Below, one piece after another: positions 57,640-64,000 of a stretch of 64,000 nt of DNA. Source of the stretch: Candidatus Litorirhabdus singularis (GTDB taxonomy: Bacteria; Pseudomonadota; Gammaproteobacteria; Pseudomonadales; Halieaceae); NCBI RefSeq assembly GCF_026262625.1, contig NZ_SHNN01000002.1, positions 868,001 to 932,000 of the forward strand, written 5' to 3'. The notes below the pieces were generated by a model. That model saw nothing but the letters and a program-made list of their open reading frames with translations, was not told the origin of the DNA and ran no database searches. The first letter of the stretch is position 1, and each line of letters starts with the position of its first letter. Made by a program: the position numbers and the translations under genes.

Positions 57640-58764
57640 ATGCTCTCCAAAATGGACGACTACCCTATTCATCAAACTGCCGAGCCGCTGGCGCAGACCG
57701 CCAGCAGCGACCGCTTCTGCTATGACCGCTTCTGGTACAACGGACACGCCCGCGACGGTTCTTTCTATTTCGGAGTGGGCATGGCGCGCTATCCCAACCT
57801 TGGCATACTCGATTGCGGCTTCAGCCTGGTCATCGACGGACGCCAGTATGCCTTCCACGGGTCACGCCGGGCACCGCAGGAGCCCAGCGAGACCAGTGTG
57901 GGGCCCTTCTCCCTGCAGATTCTGGAACCCATGGGCCGACATCGTTTGATCATTGGGGAAAACGAAACCGGTATCAGTTGCGACCTTATGTTCACGCCCT
58001 ATACCGGCGCGATCCAGGAAGGAAGGCAAACCCTGCGCAACGAGCGCCACGTAGTCATGGATGCTACTCGCCTGGACCAGTTTGGACATTGGTCTGGCAC
58101 GATTCAATATCACGGTCGAGAGCTGGTCGTAGGGCCGGAAACTTTTGGGCTTAAGGATCGCTCCTGGGGAGTGCGGCCTGTCGGCGACAGCTATACCGGC
58201 GGCGCGCCCATGGACAATTTTCAACCCGTGCACTTTACCTGGCTGCCTATTCACTGGGAGAACCGTTGCACTCTGGCAGGCTTTTTTGAGGATTCCGGTG
58301 GCTATCAATGGCACAACGACCAGGTCATAGCGCCCACCTATAAACGACAGGAGGACATTCCCGGAGTTAACGATGCCGGGGTTGATATCTGGAAAGGTAC
58401 AGTCGGGCATAAACTTGAATTACACACGGGAACCCGCTGCGCCAGCGGCGGCGTTATCGAGATGCAGGATAAGGACGGTCGCAGGCTGGAAATATCCATC
58501 AAGCCAAAACTGCTGTATCGCATGAAAGGTATCGGCTACCAGCACCCGGAGTGGGGACACGGTAAATGGCATGGTGAGTTAGCCATAGACGGTGAAGTCT
58601 GGAACTGCGATGAAGCCGACCCGCTGGCGCTCGAGAATATGCACATCCAGCAAGTGGTTGAAGCGCGCTGCGGCGATGAAATTGGCCACGGCGTGCTGGA
58701 GCAAATATGGCTTGGGCCGTACCAGAGCTATGGCCTGGAGGATTGGTTTGACGGCGCTGAGTAG
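57640..58764 (+). CDS. CrtC/AttH-like (DUF7064/7065-like) protein
   Basis: 374 residues; a Met four codons later is an alternative start. No signal peptide, so probably cytoplasmic. The sequence is rich in Trp, Gly and aromatic residues, with FGLKDRSWGVRPVG (~167-180) resembling the DRSWGxR motif of lipocalin-like carotenoid 1,2-hydratase (CrtC)/AttH relatives, and a second similar half from ~200. I would expect binding or modification of a lipid-like terpenoid, but no function is proven. It is divergent from the LLM operon and precedes a phosphotransferase on the other strand. Confidence 0.6.
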   Translation: MLSKMDDYPIHQTAEPLAQTASSDRFCYDRFWYNGHARDGSFYFGVGMARYPNLGILDCGFSLVIDGRQYAFHGSRRAPQEPSETSVGPFSLQILEPMGRHRLIIGENETGISCDLMFTPYTGAIQEGRQTLRNERHVVMDATRLDQFGHWSGTIQYHGRELVVGPETFGLKDRSWGVRPVGDSYTGGAPMDNFQPVHFTWLPIHWENRCTLAGFFEDSGGYQWHNDQVIAPTYKRQEDIPGVNDAGVDIWKGTVGHKLELHTGTRCASGGVIEMQDKDGRRLEISIKPKLLYRMKGIGYQHPEWGHGKWHGELAIDGEVWNCDEADPLALENMHIQQVVEARCGDEIGHGVLEQIWLGPYQSYGLEDWFDGAE

Positions 58765-58781
58765 CGCCTCCCCGCTACCTT

Positions 58782-59858
58782 TCAACTAAGAAATTCTTGC
58801 GCATCCAGGTCAACACACTGCTGCAAGTGGCGTTGAATCATAGTCAGAAACATGCGGTCACCGCGCTCTTCAGCCCCACTAAAACTGGCACCTAACACAG
58901 TAATCAATATACCGTGCATCGCATACTCCCGGTATTGCTCCCAGCATTCAGATAGGTTCAATTCAACCCCTTGGTGCGCCAGTTGAACGCGATATTCCGC
59001 AACCAACTCACGCTCCCAGTCGCGGCGATCTTGCGACTGCAGACTGCCACCCAGAAAATAGGCCGCATCTGTCATTACACTGGTGTGTGAGGGCGTCTGC
59101 CAATCCACAATGATTGCAGTATCACCATTAAACAAAATATTCTCACAGCGAAAATCACCGTGCGCCAGGGTCTTGGCTCCCTGGTATCGATTCACAAAAT
59201 GGGTGTACGACTCAATAAAGCGCTCACCAAACTGCACACACTCAGCAGAGATTCCATGACCAAATCTATCGAGGAACCCGGGCCAGTTCTGCTGCAGCAG
59301 AAGCTGGCCAAATGCACCACCATCTGCGGGATCCACTTTCATTACATGATCTGCGTCGGTAATCGTCTCATCACCGTAAAAGGCGGCGGCCAGCTTAGCC
59401 GCTTCCGCCAAAGCCGTACCCGCACGCGCGCGACTTTCACCGACCAGTTGACTACCCGGCTCCGCCGGCGCCATATCTTCCATCAGTAGCATAAAGCTGG
59501 TTTTATCCGGGCTCAGTTCACTGGCAAAAATCTGTGGCGTTCGCATGCTGGTGCGCTTGGCAAACTGACGGTAGAACATGACCTCGTTATAATATGCACC
59601 CTGCAAGCCCGCCATATTACGCGCAGTTTCATCCGTTGCCGGAAGCTTGGCCACCAGACTGGACGGCAAACCACCCGCATCGCCTTCATAGGTCATGGAG
59701 ATTCGCGCGTTATCGCCCATTTTACCGGTACCTATGAGCACCCCAGACGCGCTCGCCACTCGACCCTGACCGAGGTGACCGGACTTTTGCAGACATTGCG
59801 TCAGAGCCAGCGGGGTTAACTCTGCGATTGTGGTTGGAAATTCTTGTTCAGTACTCAT
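58782..59858 (-). CDS. Phosphotransferase of the aminoglycoside/ecdysteroid-kinase-like family
   Basis: 358 residues, protein-kinase-like small-molecule kinase fold. The catalytic motif LAHGDFRCENILF (catalytic Asp) and the metal-binding IVDWQTPSHTS are intact; N-lobe nucleotide binding is around SLVAKLPATDETARN, with the Lys. Sequence character is closer to the ecdysteroid-22-kinase/DUF1679-like group than to antibiotic resistance kinases. Likely substrate is a hydroxylated lipid or sterol-like compound, by context only. GGAG is 8 bases before the ATG. Confidence 0.75.
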   Translation of the reverse strand: MSTEQEFPTTIAELTPLALTQCLQKSGHLGQGRVASASGVLIGTGKMGDNARISMTYEGDAGGLPSSLVAKLPATDETARNMAGLQGAYYNEVMFYRQFAKRTSMRTPQIFASELSPDKTSFMLLMEDMAPAEPGSQLVGESRARAGTALAEAAKLAAAFYGDETITDADHVMKVDPADGGAFGQLLLQQNWPGFLDRFGHGISAECVQFGERFIESYTHFVNRYQGAKTLAHGDFRCENILFNGDTAIIVDWQTPSHTSVMTDAAYFLGGSLQSQDRRDWERELVAEYRVQLAHQGVELNLSECWEQYREYAMHGILITVLGASFSGAEERGDRMFLTMIQRHLQQCVDLDAQEFLS

Positions 59859-59961
59859 TCATGCACTCCATTACATCGCCTTGGCGGCACATTATCGGCT
59901 GTAAAAGCCTGGCTGGCAGCCAATGCCTAGACCTTTGACGCAGCCTGCACCAACTCAAATA

Positions 59962-60711
59962 TCAACGCCTGCCATTGCGCCAGTCATAGGGGTTGATTGG
60001 CTGCGGGTCAGACCACAAACCCCAGCGCCGGGCCTTGGCTTCATCTTCGGCAGACTCATAACGCCCTCTATCCTCCGGCGACTGTTCCTTGGCGTAGTAA
60101 CGATACCACCAAGCTAACCCTGCCAGCAGCTGCGCGTGGTTGGTATTCAGCGTCATGCCACAGCGTGAACAATCAGCGGGTTGAACCCAGACCTTACCCA
60201 GCACACGTCCATAACGATCAAGCTTGGTGTATTCAATCCTGACCGATTGTCCGGCTACCATTTGTGCCAGCTTATTCCGCGACTCCTGACCAAAGGGCTG
60301 ATCACCTTCGGGAGCGTCGATACCCGACAGGCGAACTTTTCGCTTAACGCCACCACTATCAATTACGTCGATGGTATCGCCGTCGATAACAGCAACTACA
60401 TCCACAACGATATCGACAACGACATCGCCAAAAGAGTCAGTGTTTGGCGGCGCCGTTGCCGAATCATGCCCAGCACCCAGAAGCGACCGGGCAGTGCCGT
60501 TGGCTTGCTGTAACATCGGCTCACTAGCTTGTTGCGCCTGCAGCACTAGTGGCGCAGCCCGGGCCTCCATCCAGCGCAAACTATCTGTAAGCCAGGTGAC
60601 CTGCCCTTTATCCGCATACTGCCAAACGCTAGCCGCCGCCAGTATGAGCAGTAACCACAGAGATTTGTTGGGCGCAAAGCGCGTGTTTGAGTCGTTTTTC
60701 ACTGTTCTCAC
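59962..60711 (-). CDS. Membrane-anchored thermonuclease-like (SNase) protein
   Basis: 249 residues from a GTG (another GTG is three codons further). An N-terminal helix SLWLLLILAAASVW (~18-31) should anchor or export it. After a linker of ~80 residues is the SNase domain: DVVAVIDGDTIDVI, VRLSGIDAPEGDQPFG (Arg, Asp, Glu) and LDRYGRVLGKVW (Arg), i.e. the catalytic Arg/Glu/Arg set, then a conserved WWYRYY...WGLWSDPQPINPYDWR tail. Calcium-dependent nuclease activity is likely, in the periplasm. No immunity gene seen. Confidence 0.85.
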   Translation of the reverse strand: MRTVKNDSNTRFAPNKSLWLLLILAAASVWQYADKGQVTWLTDSLRWMEARAAPLVLQAQQASEPMLQQANGTARSLLGAGHDSATAPPNTDSFGDVVVDIVVDVVAVIDGDTIDVIDSGGVKRKVRLSGIDAPEGDQPFGQESRNKLAQMVAGQSVRIEYTKLDRYGRVLGKVWVQPADCSRCGMTLNTNHAQLLAGLAWWYRYYAKEQSPEDRGRYESAEDEAKARRWGLWSDPQPINPYDWRNGRR

Positions 60712-61109
60712 TAAATTAGAGCAACCTGACAGAATTCTTGCAGCTTATACTTTTACGCCAAAAAAGGTCCAGCAAATACGCATCAACGGATTTTACGCGG
60801 CTCTTGTGCTGTTCTACAGCAAGACCGTAAACGTATCCTCATATACCCAATTTTCCATTACAGCACCTTCAGCGGCAGTGATGGGGGTACTCGAAGGCGT
60901 ACCTGAAGATATTCCTGACGGAATACTTCAAGCGCTCCGGCAGTAGCCCAATACAAGGGACGGGAACCATTAGCCGAGGGCGAAATTTTGCGAGACAGGT
61001 AGGCCGCTGTAGTCATACATAGGCGTAAGCGTGATATTTTTGAGCTTGATCTGGCAAAGGAGTCTGGAAACAGACGCTCTGAGGCGCAGGACTTGCTACA
61101 TCATCTAAA
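60712..61109. other. Intergenic region of ~400 bases between nuclease gene and tRNA-Asp
   Basis: No gene is supported. A plus-strand reading without an early ATG (~60740-60946) ends in PEDIPDGILQALRQ and might be a degraded gene end. A tetraloop hairpin GTCTG-GAAA-CAGAC at 61062-61075 lies downstream of tRNA-Asp (minus strand) and may end that transcript, although no T-run follows. Confidence 0.5.
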
Positions 61110-61186
61110 TGGCGGACCGGACGGGACTCGAACCCGCGACCTCCGGCGTGACAGGCCGGCATTCTAACCAACTGAACTACCGGTCC
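61110..61186 (-). tRNA. tRNA-Asp (GTC)
   Basis: 77 bases including an encoded CCA. Acceptor GGACCGG/CCGGTCC with discriminator G, D-loop AGTTCAGTTGGTTAGA, anticodon loop CCTGTCACG with anticodon GTC and TpsiC arm GGGTTCGAGTCCC. Second gene of a tRNA pair with the upstream tRNA-Val. Confidence 0.96.
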
Positions 61187-61232
61187 AACGGTAGAAACTT
61201 GTGAAGACATAACCACAAGCGTACTCGAATAG

Positions 61233-61308
61233 TGGTGGGTGGTGACGGGATCGAACCGCCGACCCTCTGCTTGTAAGGCAGATGCTCTCCCAGCTGAGCT
61301 AACCACCC
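61233..61308 (-). tRNA. tRNA-Val (TAC)
   Basis: 76 bases with encoded CCA. Acceptor GGGTGGT/ACCACCC, D-arm GCTCAGCTGGGAGAGC, anticodon loop CCTTACAAG with anticodon TAC, TpsiC arm GCGGTTCGATCCCG. Forty-six bases before tRNA-Asp; both share the promoter at 61327-61354. Confidence 0.96.
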
Positions 61309-61326
61309 CCGAATCCGAGAACGCGC

Positions 61327-61354
61327 ATTCTACAGTTTTATCGATAACTGTCAA
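61327..61354 (-). promoter_or_regulatory. Promoter of the tRNA-Val/tRNA-Asp operon
   Basis: Minus strand: consensus -35 TTGACA (61354-61349), 16-base spacer, -10 TAGAAT (61332-61327), followed by a GC-rich discriminator (GCGCGTTC) typical of ppGpp-controlled stable RNA promoters. Confidence 0.75.
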
Positions 61355-61490
61355 ACACTTACCCGTGAAAAATGTGCGATACCCATGACAGCTGAAACCG
61401 CAGCGCATTTCGGTGTAAAATTCCCGCCTTCGCGGCCGCCCGGCACTCTGCTGTAAGACCGCTCTGACCCCACAACGCGGATAGCCAGCC

Positions 61491-61850
61491 ATGGATATTT
61501 ACAAAGAGTTTCACTTTGAAGCGGCCCACCGCTTGCCCAACGTACCTCCCGGACACAAATGCGCGCGTCTTCACGGCCACTCCTTTCAGGTACGCCTTGT
61601 AGTCAGCGGACGTGTTGGTGATGACAGCGGCTGGGTCATGGATTTCGGCGATCTGAAGCGCGCCTTCAATCCACTCCTGGAAATGCTCGATCACAACTAC
61701 CTGAATGACATAGCCGGCCTGTACAACCCCACCAGCGAAAATATTGCGCGCTGGATATGGACTCGACTAAAACCCGAACTCGAAGGGCTAAGCCAGGTAG
61801 AAATTAGAGAAACCTGCACCTCTGGCTGCGTCTATCGAGGCGAAGAATAG
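61491..61850 (+). CDS. queD: 6-carboxytetrahydropterin synthase
   Basis: 119 residues of the QueD/PTPS-I group, which converts dihydroneopterin triphosphate to 6-carboxytetrahydropterin in queuosine synthesis. Zinc ligands His13, His28 and His30 (EAAHRL, HGHS) and catalytic Cys24 ([10 protein letters not shown]) are visible, with DHNYLND and ETCTSGC further on. Size matches QueD (~120). Start at ATG 61491. Other queuosine genes are not in the window. Confidence 0.9.
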   Translation: MDIYKEFHFEAAHRLPNVPPGHKCARLHGHSFQVRLVVSGRVGDDSGWVMDFGDLKRAFNPLLEMLDHNYLNDIAGLYNPTSENIARWIWTRLKPELEGLSQVEIRETCTSGCVYRGEE

Positions 61851-62269
61851 TTTTAGGTAACACGACGGGTTTTTCTTGACAAAAGCATTCACGCTACAGA
61901 AAAAGAGGTTTTGCACTTGGTCCTGTAGCGGTCTCTAGGGCGGGTCTGTGATTTGTTTCCGGTAACCCGCAGAAGTTACCTTTGGTAGCACCGCCTCAGC
62001 ATGTTATGCACAACAGCTAGAGTTTGGGTTAACTTACCGAGGTTAGCAGTAACTTCAATCAAGTTGGTTTATATTAAGCTTGTAAGTTATTGATTAATAT
62101 AGATATATATGTATTGAACAATTTTTAACCAATTTGTCACATTCCTGTAATCACGGCGTTTGCAGCAGTAAAAAACAATTTATCCACCGACTTACCCACA
62201 GTTTCTGTGGAAAACATTAGTAGCAACAATTGTTGCACAGGCACGCATTTTGTGCTCCCACGGTCGCTC
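61851..62269. other. AT-rich 419-base convergent intergenic region
   Basis: No gene recognised. It holds an 8+8 inverted repeat CGCTACAG/CTGTAGCG (61892-61899, 61923-61930), a 6+6 repeat GGTAAC/GTTACC (61961-61980), an A+T-rich tract ~62070-62145, a run of three DnaA-box-like 9-mers (62180-62214) and a perfect 14-base palindrome GCAACAATTGTTGC (62223-62236). It is unusually long for a gap between convergent genes. Confidence 0.7.
62180..62214. promoter_or_regulatory. Cluster of DnaA-box-like 9-mers
   Basis: TTATCCACC (62180-62188), TTACCCACA (62192-62200) and, on the minus strand, TTTTCCACA (62214-62206) each differ from TTATCCACA by one base. The last two form the dyad CCACAG-TTT-CTGTGG. 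Only sequence similarity supports DnaA binding. Confidence 0.4.
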
Positions 62270-62596
62270 TCAATGGAGTGTTGGTGTGCGTTCAGCCATC
62301 ACCATTGCCTCCACTCTCTGACCCAACATTATGACGGTTCCAGCGACCCTTTGTTCACCGTCATAACTGTACTCGAAGCGGTACTGGCGCCAGAACCTCC
62401 AGCGCCCTGCCGCATCCCTGCTCAGCGACAAGCGCCCCACACTGACGGTGTCGTCCAGCAGTTGTGCATCATCAGCTACGCAAGCGCGCTTGGCAGCCTG
62501 CAAAGCCAGCTCCCGCACTCTCAGCGCCTGCCAAAAATATAGAGCCACTGCTCCAAAACCTAACAAGGTCGCCACTTCTCCGAGTGTAAAATGCAT
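62270..62596 (-). CDS. DUF3301 protein
   Basis: 108 residues from ATG 62596, overlapping the thioesterase stop in a TGATG. One N-terminal membrane helix (LLGFGAVALYFWQALR, ~12-27), then AKRACVADDAQLLDDTVSVGRL and RFWRQYRFEYSYDG, the DUF3301 pattern. Function unknown. Coupled to the upstream thioesterase. Confidence 0.85.
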   Translation of the reverse strand: MHFTLGEVATLLGFGAVALYFWQALRVRELALQAAKRACVADDAQLLDDTVSVGRLSLSRDAAGRWRFWRQYRFEYSYDGEQRVAGTVIMLGQRVEAMVMAERTPTLH

Positions 62597-63012
62597 CACT
62601 CAGGCTTCTTCAAGCGCCGCACCACCGCTTGAAAGGTCAGTACCACAGCCCCTGACACCAGCAGTTGGCCGCTCACAAACGTCATTGAGCCACTCCTGCG
62701 CACGACTTCGCCACGACCTTCTACCCAATCATCCAGGCGTGCCGCAGACACAAAGTCGCTGGTAAAGCTGATGGTGGCGCAGTTTTCCTTCACGCCCGAC
62801 AATGCCAACATCGTGACCACATAGTCAGCAAAGCACATCAGTACTCCACCGTGGACCGTGCCAATGCCATTGCAGTTCTGCGCGCTGGCCCGAAAACCCA
62901 TAGTCAGGCCTCCATCAGATTTCTGATAGTAAAACGGGCCTATATAGTCCTCTGCGGGGCTTACGCCCGTCAGGCTTTTGTAGCCGTCTGGGATATCCAG
63001 TGCCTCACTCAT
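62596..63012 (-). CDS. PaaI-like hotdog thioesterase (second copy)
   Basis: 138 residues, hotdog fold with the active-site block GIGTVHGGVLMCFADYVVTML (~45-65). It differs in sequence from the thioesterase at 29.7 kb. Overlaps the upstream LLM oxidoreductase gene by 4 bases (ATGA), which suggests the two act together, for example on a CoA-thioester intermediate (inference). Confidence 0.82.
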   Translation of the reverse strand: MSEALDIPDGYKSLTGVSPAEDYIGPFYYQKSDGGLTMGFRASAQNCNGIGTVHGGVLMCFADYVVTMLALSGVKENCATISFTSDFVSAARLDDWVEGRGEVVRRSGSMTFVSGQLLVSGAVVLTFQAVVRRLKKPE

Positions 63013-64000
63013 GCTGCACCCCCGGCTTTAAGCTCAGTCAGTATGCCCTTCCAGGTCTCTGGAGGTAGCGCATACGGCGCGTAAATGCTGAGACGGGTGG
63101 TAAACTCAGCGTACTTGTCCTGTAACTGCCCGGCAATGCTCGCGGGTTCCCCGCACACGGCGAACGCCTTTAGCATGTCATCGTCAATAAGGTCGGTCAT
63201 TTCATCCCACCGCCCCTGTTTTGATAATGTGTTCAGTTCCGGGTGCAGAGCTTCGTAGCCGATCGCCGCCATTGGCGCTAAGTAAGCCGGTGTTGAGCCG
63301 TAGAATGCCAGCAGGCCACACACTGTGCGACGCGCAGCCTCGTATTCTTCTTCCGTAGAGCCGGTGACCACGATGCCAGCCACTTGGGTGATATAGCCGT
63401 CACCGGTGCGCCCGGCTTTTTCCCAGCCACGCTGTAATGCGGGCAATTGCTGCTCAAGCAAAAACGGCATGGTGTTAAACGGATGCACGATCAGGCCATC
63501 GGCGACCTCACCCGCCACCGCGGTCATGCCAGGGCCCATCGCCCCCAGTAGTATGGGTGGAGCGCCCCACTCCAGTGGGCCGGGGTTAAACATTGGAGTC
63601 ATTAATGTATGGCGATAGTATTTGCCGCGATAGTCCAGTCGCTCCCCATTCTGCCAGCAATCGAAGAAAGCTTTTACCGCCTCAATGTATTCGCGCATGC
63701 GCGAGGCCGGGGGGTCAAAGTCGATACCAAAACGTTTCTCAATATGGGCGCGCACCTGAGAGCCAATACCCAGCATAAAGCGCCCCTGGCTGAAGCGCTG
63801 TAAATCCCATGCCTGGTAAGCTATGTGCGAGGGGTTGCGCGGGAATGCTACTGCAATGCCTGTAGCTATCTTGAGCTCGGGGGCATGCTCGCTGGCTATA
63901 GCCAGCGGCAAAAACGGGTCACCAGCGCCCTCCAGAGTGTAAATGCCATCGTAACCAATATCGCGTAACTGCGCCGCTTCGCGCGCGGCATCTCCCAACT
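63009..64000 (-). CDS. LLM-class oxidoreductase of the TIGR03617 type, C-terminal part
   Basis: At least 329 residues, continuing past the right window edge. Visible luciferase-like blocks are REAAQLRDIGYDGIYTLEGAGDP, IATGIAVAFPRNPSHIAYQAWDLQ, SQGRFMLGIGSQVRAHIEKRFG and PPILLGAMGPGMTAVAGEVADG. It matches the TIGR03617 family, often named F420-dependent in actinobacteria; F420 synthesis is not expected in most gammaproteobacteria, so FMN use is possible. Distinct subfamily from the LimB-like gene at 56-57 kb. Confidence 0.8.
   Translation of the reverse strand, partial: LGDAAREAAQLRDIGYDGIYTLEGAGDPFLPLAIASEHAPELKIATGIAVAFPRNPSHIAYQAWDLQRFSQGRFMLGIGSQVRAHIEKRFGIDFDPPASRMREYIEAVKAFFDCWQNGERLDYRGKYYRHTLMTPMFNPGPLEWGAPPILLGAMGPGMTAVAGEVADGLIVHPFNTMPFLLEQQLPALQRGWEKAGRTGDGYITQVAGIVVTGSTEEEYEAARRTVCGLLAFYGSTPAYLAPMAAIGYEALHPELNTLSKQGRWDEMTDLIDDDMLKAFAVCGEPASIAGQLQDKYAEFTTRLSIYAPYALPPETWKGILTELKAGGAA

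Noticed and set aside
58782-59858. Antibiotic-inactivating aminoglycoside phosphotransferase
   Set aside because: It shares the HGD and DW motifs of the fold but looks like the ecdysteroid/sterol-kinase-like group and sits in a catabolic context, with no mobile elements.
60371-60946. 191-residue plus-strand frame starting inside the nuclease gene
   Set aside because: The first half is antisense to the SNase gene; only the last 70 residues fall in a gap and were kept as a weak remnant.
61851-62269. Chromosomal replication origin at the DnaA-like cluster
   Set aside because: There is no dnaA, dnaN, gyrB, rnpA or rpmH nearby, and all boxes differ from consensus; kept only as a DnaA-binding candidate.
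63009-64000. F420-dependence of the TIGR03617-type enzyme
   Set aside because: The family name comes largely from actinobacteria; nothing in this window shows F420 synthesis, so the cofactor was left open.
1-64000. CRISPR arrays, insertion sequences, prophage or toxin-antitoxin pairs
   Set aside because: No direct-repeat array, transposase, integrase or recognisable toxin-antitoxin genes were seen on either strand.

Overview
The window is a contiguous, mostly housekeeping piece of a gammaproteobacterial chromosome. Gene order supports this: leuC-leuD-leuB-asd-fimV-truA-trpF-accD-folC-dedD-cvpA-purF-metZ is the order I recall from Pseudomonas and its relatives. The window also holds MiaE, RMF, AcnB, RlmKL, an NAD-dependent giant glutamate dehydrogenase and DUF1289/DUF1315/DUF1853/DUF3301 proteins. 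GC content is in the mid-50s by eye. The P450, ferredoxin and luciferase-like genes at the right end suggest a marine lipid- or terpenoid-using lineage (Spongiibacteraceae/Halieaceae-like); that placement is inference.

Layout. 1-8.1 kb: end of folD, the glnS-cysS operon, ppiB, DUF1289-miaE, and acnB with a strong terminator. 8.2-28.7 kb: a nearly unbroken minus-strand run, leuCDB-asd, fimV-truA, trpFBA-accD-folC-dedD-cvpA-purF-metZ, then moxR-DUF58-tgpA. 28.8-34.7 kb: a LysR regulator divergent from leuC, a thioesterase, a flavodoxin-like protein, a quinone-type reductase, rlmKL and rmf. 34.7-46.5 kb: the NAD-glutamate dehydrogenase, then a second MoxR cluster (MoxR, DUF58, DUF4381, two VWA proteins, BatD) linked by 4-base overlaps. 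46.6-53.5 kb: pepN, DUF2797-DUF1315, nadK-rhomboid, DUF1853, PilZ. 53.5-60.7 kb: an accessory block with a TetR regulator, a CYP51-like P450 and its ferredoxin, a LimB-like flavin monooxygenase coupled to a Dabb-domain protein, a CrtC/AttH-like protein, a phosphotransferase and a membrane-anchored nuclease. 61.1-64 kb: tRNA-Val and tRNA-Asp, queD, a 419-base AT-rich convergent gap, DUF3301, a thioesterase and a truncated LLM oxidoreductase.

How the genes work together. Leucine, tryptophan, purine, methionine, folate and fatty-acid initiation genes are packed into one co-directional block with stop/start overlaps. leuCDB has a readable sigma70-like promoter with a T-N11-A dyad near -65, which fits activation by the divergent LysR protein. 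Two separate MoxR/DUF58 systems, one ending in a transglutaminase and one in Bat proteins, probably act at the inner membrane and periplasm. In the accessory block two promoters carry inverted repeats in the spacer or around the -10 hexamer, which fits repressor control of an oxidative pathway for a hydrophobic substrate.

Most notable: TrpA has Glu at position 60 instead of the catalytic Asp, and Leu at 62 instead of Pro; a CYP51-like P450 sits beside a ferredoxin with a His in the cluster motif; repressor-like dyads lie inside the accessory promoters; and three DnaA-box-like 9-mers lie beside an AT-rich tract near 62.1-62.2 kb. I saw no CRISPR array, insertion sequence or prophage.
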